This document shows positions 47,099-56,923 of a DNA stretch of 64,000 nucleotides, one piece after another; position 1 is the first letter of the stretch, and the number at the start of each line of letters is the position of its first letter. The position numbers and the translations under genes are program-made. Source of the stretch: Bagarius yarrelli (lineage: Eukaryota; Chordata; Actinopteri; Siluriformes; Sisoridae); contig VCAZ01000005.1 of assembly GCA_005784505.1 (NCBI GenBank), positions 5,149,001-5,213,000 on the forward strand, in the 5' to 3' direction. The notes beneath the pieces were generated by a model, which was not told the DNA's origin, did no database searches, and saw only the letters and a program-made list of their open reading frames with translations.

Positions 47099-48987
47099 TT
47101 ATTAGAAGATGTAGCAATAAAAGGCAGAGCAGGCAGATTCTATGCAAGGAATTCTGGGTACAACGTGTTTCTTAGCATAGAAGAAAAACGTTGTTCTCTC
47201 AAGTGTCTCAAAGATGGCGCTTGTAAGATGAGGAAGGATGGTTGGTTAGTTTGTTTTGGAAAAAACAGAACTGTGATATGATCAACCTGCAGTGGTTTTA
47301 CACACAGTTGCTGTTGTTTAAGCTGCTTGTGCTGAAGTGCAAAGCGACATTCTTTAATTAAAGTGCTCCATGCACAAATAATTTATTTTGACATGGTGTG
47401 TGTGTGTGTGTGTGTGTGAGAAGACTACACGTCATCATTTACAAATAGTCACAGGTAACATTCAATCCAAAAACCTCGTTATATTCATCTAAAATAAAAT
47501 GTTGTATATTTTTCTTTTATGTTCTATAGCTGTTATTTTTGTGTTCAAGAAGTCCAACAATACTGCAATTGCTCTTTTATTCTAAACTCAGTTATTTTAC
47601 AAAATCCATCCTGACAAGACAATAATTTGCCGTTTTGTAAGAAATAAATTATTTAACCAAAAAAGAAGTTTTTTTATTTAATAAATTTTATGTCTCTAAC
47701 AAAAAAAGAATAAAAAAAAAAAATTAAAGCTGTTTGTCATGAGTAAAATTATGTAAGAATGATATAATACGGCAATATTGAATAATACTGTTCTGTAAAT
47801 AGTGAGTTAAGGTGTTGGATAAGTCTGCAAAAACTGCAAATCATATATACAATCATATAAAATATACAAAAAACCCACAGCTAACGCATAGCAGCGTTAC
47901 AACTTAAAATGTACTTTTGTCCAAAAACCCTTCAGGGTGCTGTGCAAGGCTGTTTTGTCCATTTCTACATTGTGTTGCTTTCTTTCAGATTTTTGCTTAC
48001 ATTTCTTTGAGCATGTGAGAGAACGGGCCTGCATAGGTAGTCCTAGGATTTAACCTCACAACATTTCAATCAACTTAACCACTGAACTACTGCCTCCTCC
48101 TGTGGGTATTCCAGGGTTCAGTGTCTTTTTCCAACCTTAATTCACTAAACTGCCCTCTAGCTGTGGATGAATGTAAATGTTTACATAGCTGTGTTTCTGC
48201 TCCATTAACAAAAATATGTTGTTCCGAGGTAAATAAATCGGTTAAGCCTTTTGACTGCATAGGAATTTCGGGGATCTTATTATTAGAAATACGTTTATAA
48301 TTGGAAGTCCTCAGCAAATGTTAATGTTTTCTTGTGTGGTTTTAGAGTGAAATGTACATAATTCATCACACTGGTTCTAAATTGAAGAAACAAACAGTTG
48401 GTACCACCCTGTCTCAGACGATTCATTGTATTTGGTCTAAGATGGACATTGTGTGGTGTCAGCTTTTTTTTAGCCGAATCTTCTTTCAATCACCATCCTG
48501 GATCAGTTTTGCTTAAAGAAGAAAACATCTACACTTCCAGATACAACATACCCAGGAATGGAACTCAGAATTGTATCGGATAGGTCTTTAAAGCTCTTTT
48601 AGATCTCGGTAAGTTATTATGAATTTTTAAAGAAAAAAGGGTCCTGCCACTCATTAGTATGCACTGATCCTGTCTGCCTTCGCTTTGGTGGAAGGTGTGC
48701 TGTCATGTCAGTGTTGTAAAATAGCTCACTGATCCGTTACGGCACAAAAAACAAACAAACCCTGAACTGTCTCTTAAACGAAAGCGCTGATCTTTCAAAA
48801 AAAATGCACCAGAGGCTGATTTAAAAAGCTTTCTCATTACCGATTGATGATCCATACACACACATCCTGTCCCCATCAGTAGTGCCTACCCCAAACGTAT
48901 ACAATGGGGAATGTTGAACCGGTTTCTCCTAATGGGGTTTTTGGTAAGAAATGGTACACGTGAGCTCTGTATAAAACAATAGGGTAA
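47099..48987. other. Convergent intergenic region holding the spg7 and cdh15 3' ends
   Basis: Space between the two stop codons. Possible plus-strand polyadenylation signals: AATAAA at 47116-47121 (only 18 bases past the spg7 stop) and 47643-47648. Possible minus-strand signals for cdh15: TTTATT at 47382-47387 and 47673-47678, which would give a cdh15 3' UTR of over 1 kb and could bring the two transcripts to overlap. A (TG)n run lies at 47396-47420. A SINE-head remnant on the minus strand lies near 48035-48095. No other coding signal was seen. Confidence 0.5.
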
Positions 48988-51900
48988 CTAGCGGGGGTTG
49001 TACATGTTAGCCAGTTTTTTAAAGCGTGGGCCCCAGTCATTGAGGTAGTCATAGTCCTGGTCCTCGTCTGAACTGGAGGAGGCGAGGGAGCTCAGGCTGC
49101 CTGCCACAGAACCGTTTCCTTCATAGTCATAGATTAGAGCTGTGTCAAAAGGAGGCACGTTGGGGTCGTTGTCTGCAACATCCAGGCACTGCATGAAGGA
49201 CATAATACAGAAAAGAACTCTCATAAGTGCTCATTTATACTAATAGTAGTCATAGGAATAAAACATTAAATTAGAAAGAATTTCAAGATAACCACCTGGC
49301 AATTAGAAAAGCTCTACTCAAGCTGACAGTTTGACTATTATTTGCCCGAAACCTCATTAGAAAGAATATTTTATTCACAAGGATCTTCAAAACTTTGCAA
49401 AACTTCACAAGCATCTCTGCAAAACTTTAGGCATTTGTATTCAGTATTCGTCTTCATGTAGACAGTCCAATAATTCTGTTCCCCAAATTAAATAAATATT
49501 TAATAAATATAGTAGATTGCAATTTTTTTTGTTGTTGTTAAGATGGATTTTTTTGGATTGTTCTTTAGGTAAGCTGAGAAAAAAACTAATGAGAAGTGGT
49601 AGCTCAGTGGGAAAGGTGTTAGCCTTTTAACTGGAAGATTGTGGATCTGATTCCCAGCACCAGCAAAAAAACAACAAAAAAACTGGGACACCTGATGGCG
49701 TTTATGTTATCCTATTCCAGACAACAGTTTTGAGAAGTATTTGCCCTCCGGTTTTTAAAGAATATTACATTTAGCATATTTATATTTCTTATTCTTAACA
49801 TACTGTATGTAATTACTTCAGTAATTATCCAGTACATTCCTGATCATAGATTGGACTTAATCGGGTAAAGCTAGTGAACAATAAAAACTGCACTATATAT
49901 AGACAATAGAGACGTAGACATAAAGACACTATACAGACAAAAGTATCGGCACACCTGACCATCATATAACATCTTATTGCAGATGTAACGAGGTTTGTTT
50001 GACCTAACATACATGGTTTTGGACTGTGGGTGAAAACCGGACTACCCGGAATAAAAATACACAAACACAGGTAGAACATACAAACTCCACAGGTCGATAC
50101 GAACCTCTGTGAGACAACAGAGCTAACCCCTTAGCCACTTTGCTTAGACTTTGTGGTCATGATAAATCATGCTATAAGATTAAAGGTCATACCTATGTTA
50201 TATTTCTAACATTAGACAGATGCCCCTATCCAGAGTCCTCGGTTTTTTTAATTTGACTTTTGTTTAATTCCAACTGAGCAGATGAGGGTTGCTCAAGGGC
50301 CCAGCAGCGGGAGGTGCTGATAAAAAGTGAGCCCATGATCTTATGATTATTCCTCAACTGTGTTTTGTCTCCGGTAAAACATTACTCGATTTCACAAATG
50401 TTCTTCATTGCGTAAGGTTCATCTGAACCCTGGTGCCCACCAAACAAGTGGACTGAGACTGCAGAAGGTGGGTCTCGGTCTGCTTCCAATCTAACTTTGG
50501 TGCAAGTGTTTTTTTTCTTCTATTTGATTATTGTACCTTGTATTCATTTAAATATTTTTGTTATTATCTTTTTTGACTGACTTGTGATGCACACTGAGGT
50601 GCTTCAGGTATAAAAGGTGTTACATAAATAAAGATTTTATTCTTACGTACATCACCGATAAAATCCTCGATGTCAGTGGGCTCTCCTTGAGGCTTGCGTG
50701 GATATGCAGGCGAGGGTAGGTTGTACGGAGTGTCCCTCCGGCGTGGCTGCTTCCAGTTATGGAAACTGGATCCTGGTGGACTGAAGGATTCTGGGGGCAG
50801 AACCATGTCATTGGGGGTCCTCAGAAGATCAATGTTAAAGGCATCCTGAAACAAAAGATTGTGTAAGAGGAAAAACAAGACCACTGCTGTCTGTAGAGGT
50901 ACATAAGCTAAATGAATTAAATATCTAATGTCACCCGTGCTTAATAATAAACATGGAAGCTCATGTATTAGGTAAAATTAAGTATCTGTGATGAGTTATG
51001 GCACATAGACTTACATAAGCTTGCAGGCTCCCAGGTAAATTTGACAAAATAATAGCACAAATACTAAATGTTAAACCAGTAGTGGGCAGCAGGGTGGCTT
51101 AGTGGTTAGCACTGTTCATAGCAAGAAGGCCCGAATTTAATTCCTTTCTTGATTCCTTTCTCTAAACTGTGTGTGGAGTTTGCATGTTCTCCCAGTGCTT
51201 GCATGGGTTTACTTTGGGTACTGCAGTTTCCGCCCACAGTCCAAAAGCATGTATGTTATGTTGATTGGTGATTATAAATTGCTTATAGGGGGCCCTTTTA
51301 AAGACTGCTGGGATAGACTCGTAACCCTGAATTAGGGAATACGCAGGTATTATAAGCGGGTCCCTAAGTGCGTAATGTTTTAGTACATCTACATTTCTGG
51401 CATTTGGCAGACATCTTTATCCAGAGTGACCTATATTTATCTCATCTCCCCAACCAAGCAGTTAAGGGCCTTGCTGAGGGGCCCGGCAGTGGCAGCTTGG
51501 TGGTGCTGAGACTTAAATTTATGATCTTTTGATAAGCAGTTCAACCCCTAACCACTAAGTTAAAAAAAAAAGAAATGTACTTTATGTAATGAGTATAATA
51601 AAATGAATAAGATCAGGATCTTTGATGATCCTGCTTGCTAACATGAGTGTCTGTTAAGTGGTGTATTTGTAGGTGTATTAAATAGTACTATTTAATAATA
51701 CTTTAGAATAATCTGGCCACTTTTCAGTTTATAATAGTATTAAATGTATTTACTGACAACTACTGCACATATACTGAGAGCAGAACAGCGCTAAAAGCAC
51801 ATCTGAAGGAATGTTTCTTTTTTTACTGTTTCAGTAATGTATAATTGCAAAAAAATTATATTTATTAAAGATTTATTAAGTATTTTGTGGCAAAAAACCA

Positions 51901-54900
51901 TCAAAGCGCTTTGTTTTAATAAAAAAGACATTAACTTACAGTAAATGCTCTGAGTGGTGCCTTCTACCCCACAGACATATTTCACAAGTAAACCTCTAAT
52001 TGTTTTTTTACCTATTTAATTATAACCCTATTTATTTGTACATTCTTGCTGTTAATTTTTACATGTTTAAAAACTGTACCAGACAATATTTTTAAAGTTT
52101 TTTTTTACAGAACAGATAGACAGAAAAGTGTGAGCGTGAAATGAAGCAATATTGGGAAATGTCCTTAAGCTGAAAATATAACATGCACGTCCAGAAGTTT
52201 AACTGTATAAATAAATTAGTGCAGGCAATGATTTATCTACAGTATATGATAATGGTAAATAATAATAATGACAATAAACCAATGACGACAGCACGGTGGC
52301 TTAGTGGATAGCACTGTTTCCTCACAGCAAGAAGCCTTTCTGTGGAGTTTGCATGTTCTCCCCGTGCTTGCGTGGGTTTACTTCGGTTACTATAGTTTCC
52401 TCCCACAGTCCAAAAAAACATGTATGTTTGGTTGATTAGTGATTCTAAGTTGCCCATAGGAGTGAGCGTGAGTGTGTGTGTGTGACCCTGTGATGGACTG
52501 GCGACCTGTCCAGGGTGAACCCCTTCTGCCTTTTGTCCTTTCAGAGACGGCTGGGATAGGGAATTAGGTAATAAGCGGGTATAGAACATGAATGAATGAA
52601 TGAACCAATGACAAGACTGGGAACAGAAAGCACATGGCTAGGTAAAAATAAAGGTAAAAAAATAAAAACCTCTGGTAGTCTTGTGGGAAATCCAAACATT
52701 ACACATTGCTGCAAAAAATGCAAATAAATGTTTGTGGAATTTGCAATATTTGTTAACTTACTTCATCCTCCTCTCCCCCACCCTGCTCGTCGTAGTTAAG
52801 TATGTTGTCCCGCACATCATCTTCTGATTCGCCAATCAGCAAGCCTCCTCCTTTTTTAACACCACGCCTGGTGCAACTTCTTACTGCCACAGCAAGCAGC
52901 AGCAACACTAAGCACCACACACATATATCACATATTAAAAAACACACTGATAATATAGATACATAATTTTGGAGATAATTAATAAAATGCACTAATGACA
53001 TATCCACCAATAAATTAAAAAAAGGTCCTCATGTACACTTACACAACAAAAATGCAACACTGCCCATGATGATCATAAGGGCAATAAAACTGATGCCCAC
53101 TTTAGCTCCAAAAATGGCTGCAGCTGTGACACTCATACACCGTCCAGCCCTGTCACACGGACACACAGTCACATTCACCAGTGCATTGGAGGAGAGAGAG
53201 GGTGAACCCGAGTCAGATACTGTAATTGGGATGGAGAACTCCCCCTGGTCTATATCGATCACAGGCTGCAACACTGCATGGGTCTCTGCATGAACAGGAC
53301 ACAAAAGCACACACAGAAGTTTTCAGATTATAAAAGTTATTCAAGTCCACAACCAATTGCACAATGTAAAAAAAGATGGATTGCTAAAATCAATAGTTAT
53401 AAACAGTTAATAGTTTATAAGACACTATTTGCACTGATTTGCATTTTGATATGAAATATGGTTACACTAACATTTTACCATTGATAGAGAATAAGGGCAA
53501 TTAGTGCTTAATTTGCATGCTAAATGGTCCCCATAACATTTATACATTAGTAGTGATTTTACTGTTATGTGTGGCTGAAATTAAATGATTGATAATGGAC
53601 TGACTGATATTTGTACTAGTTTCCTTTTTACTTAAATAATTTAGAAAATAGTCATTGATGGATGGATGGATGGATGGATGAATGCAGTATCGATGGATAG
53701 GTGGATCAATGGATGGATGGTTTAATAGATAAATGTATAAATAGATAAATGGATGCTTTAACAGATATGTAACCCCATTGAGAATCTTTGGGATGTGCTA
53801 AAGAAAACTTTGCGCAGCAGTCCGACTCTCCCATCATCAATACAAGATCACGGGAAAAATTAATGCAACTCTGGACAGTAAAAAATGTTGTGAAATTGCA
53901 GAAGCGTAAAGAAACAATGCCATGGCGAATGCTTACTCTAATAAAAGCAAAGGTGGGCCGGCAGGGCAACGCACCTGGCAAGCCTGAAAGAGTCCTGACA
54001 TCTTAATAGATAAATGCATAAATAGATATATGGATGATGGTTTAATCAATAAATGTACAAATAAATGGATGGATGGTTTAATTGATAAATGTATAAAGAG
54101 ATATTACACTCAGCACTGGCTCCCCACAAGGCTGCGTGCTGAGCCCATCACTGTATTTACTGTATACACATGATTGTGTTCCAGCTCACGTCTCCAATTT
54201 TATGATAAAATTTGCTGATGACACCTAATAGTAGGGTTAATCTCTGGAGATGACGAGTCCGCCTATCGAGATGAGCTACAGCATGGTGCTCTACAAACAA
54301 TCTAATACTGAACACAAAGAAAACAAAGGAACTAATTTTACATTTTAGGAGGGGCATATAGGGCATTTAGGATTCCTCTCCTATCTTTATAAATGGTGAC
54401 TGTGTTTACATCTTAAAACTTCACCAGGTCTGCAAACACCACAGCTACTGTTAAAAAGGCATAGCAGCATCTGCACTTTTTGTGTGTTCAGTAAAAAAAC
54501 AGTTTAAGTAGGAAACTGCTGGTGACCTTCTATCGTTCTGGCAATATAGAGCATCCTAACATACAGTGTGGTATGCTGGCTGTACAGCAGCGGGCAAAAA
54601 AGCATTACAGAAAATCACAGAACATCATTGGCTGCCCGTGTCCCTCACTCCAGGATATAGCGAATATCCACTACTTATATCCACCCCGGTCACTCCTTGT
54701 TTGACCTTTTGCCTTTGGGAAGGCGTTTCAGGACTTCTATGAACAGTTTTTATCCTAAGGCCATCCACACCCTTAATCAACGCACATAATGTCTCATTTG
54801 CGATAGTTCTTACAAGTCCTATTCCACTTGTGTATCTATTCTGTGCAATTCTATTTATTGTGCAATTCAATTTATTGTTTGGTATGTATGTTCGTTAGTA

Positions 54901-56886
54901 TGCCGTGGTATGTTGTGTTGGAAGAGCATATGGAATTAAGTTGTATTTTTGCAATGACAATAAAGGATAATTCAGTTCATAAAGATGGGTAGATAGATGT
55001 TTTAATAGATAAATGCATAAATGAATGGATGGATAAATGGATGAATGGATAAATAGGTGGATGTAACAATATTAGATGGACGAATGGGTGGAGCGAATAA
55101 CAAGTAGATCACATCACTGTATAAATTGAACAGTTGCTTGGATGGCTTGATCAACTCTATTAATTGAATGTTTACATTACTCAGTGCATGAAATAGCAGG
55201 ATGTATTGTTTGGTATTGATTAAAATCAGAATTTTGATAACAATGTTTTGTTTTTGTTTTGTTTTTACCATTAAGCTGTATGATGGTCCAGTTGGACGCC
55301 ATGTCTCCATCAGCCAGGTCAAAGGAAAAGGGGTCCGCATGAGGAGCTAAGTCATTATCGACAGCGCTGATTAGCAGGCCAAGTCTGTGTCTCTCTCTGT
55401 TACTGCACACGATGCCACTCAAAGGGACAAGCACAGGGGGAAAGTCATTGGTCTCCCACAGTGTGATCTCCAGAGGGGCCATTACGGAAGTCCCGCCCAC
55501 ATCTGAATGTGCGAGCAGCGATGAGTGACAGGTATTTTTTTCTATTAAAATAAAGGGGTTTAATATAAAATAAGTTCTGTACTCACCCATGTCAGTGACC
55601 TTTACTACTGCCCTGTACTTGTTCTTTTTAACATATGGGGAGCGAAGGTTGAAGTTTTTCCTGGCTGAAATCTCTCCAGTTTCATTATTGATCACAAGCC
55701 ATTTCTCAGGATCTTGAGTAATTTCAAATCTGAGAAGACAAAAAAAAATAACTCTCTTCTGAATGGCATTAAAAAAATTGACCAGTCTATTAATTAAATA
55801 CATTTCTAGGTTATGTAATTATAGCTGATTAGGTGTATTAGTTTCAAAAAATTCAGTAAATCAGGTCATAATTTCAAACCTATTCTAAAAAAGTTAGCCT
55901 TTTATAATAATCCTGAATATAAAGTATTTCCATCTAAAGATCTTTGAAACAACTTCATATTTATGCCATTAAAAGTATATTAATCAAATGTTTCACACCT
56001 GAGCTTAGAATTCTCAGCATCATGAGCGATGAGGGAGATGAGTACTCTCCCTGGTTCAGTGGACTCTGGAATAGACACCTCTAAGGGGTTTGAATAAAAA
56101 CGTGGTGGTTCATTCTCATTGAGAACTCTGATGGTGACTGTAGCAGTGCTGACTCGTCCGTATGGAGCTTTAATACTCAGAGGGACTTCGTTTTCCGCTC
56201 TCACAGTGAGCTGGTACTCGGCTCGTGACTCAAAGTCCAGGGGCTGCAAGAGAGGCAAATACAAAATGTCTTCTTCAGATACAAGAATAAAATTACCCGC
56301 AGTTATAGTTTAACACCCCAGAAAGAATGAAACTCTGCCTCTAATATAGAATTAGAATAATATATCTAATTTTTCTGGTTATCTGTGTTTTAAACTAGTG
56401 TTTTTCTCTATTCAGTTGGATTGATTTATATTTGTATGGTGCTTTTAACAATGGACATTCACTCAAAGCAGCTTCACACAAAATGCAGTTACAATTAAAA
56501 AGTGTAAGATTGTTCTCACTGAACAAAACTCCCTGAAATGAAGTATGAAGAAACCTTGAGAGGAACCAGACTCAAGAGGGAATCCATCCTCATCTGGGCA
56601 ACACCAAATGTCTGGTAATTACAGCTTATAGTAATAGCGATTAAATGTTATGTAAACTGTAACCTTGGGTCAGTGGATTGGTCCCAATCCATCCTTGAGC
56701 TGCTTGAGGAAAGGAGTAAATATAATTATCCATGAATTTACCTTGCAAAGTATTTTTGAAAATTGATGATTTGAAATAAAAGTTTGCTGAGGTTTAACTG
56801 AGGTTAATACAGTAGTTAAGTAGTTATCAGCATAACCAGATGTTTTACATGAAATTTATGTGCGTGATGATCCTAACTGGTTTCTT

Positions 56887-56923
<37 letters not shown>

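Larger units (their letters stand above)
53656..55080. repeat. Interrupted GATG/ATAAATG tandem array in a cdh15 intron
   Basis: (GATG)n at 53656-53680, then units of roughly 40-45 bases built from GGATGGTTTAATAGATAAAT and GTATAAATAGATAAATGGAT. The array is present at 53656-53765, 54003-54105 and 54985-55080, separated by two insertions described separately. Confidence 0.85.
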
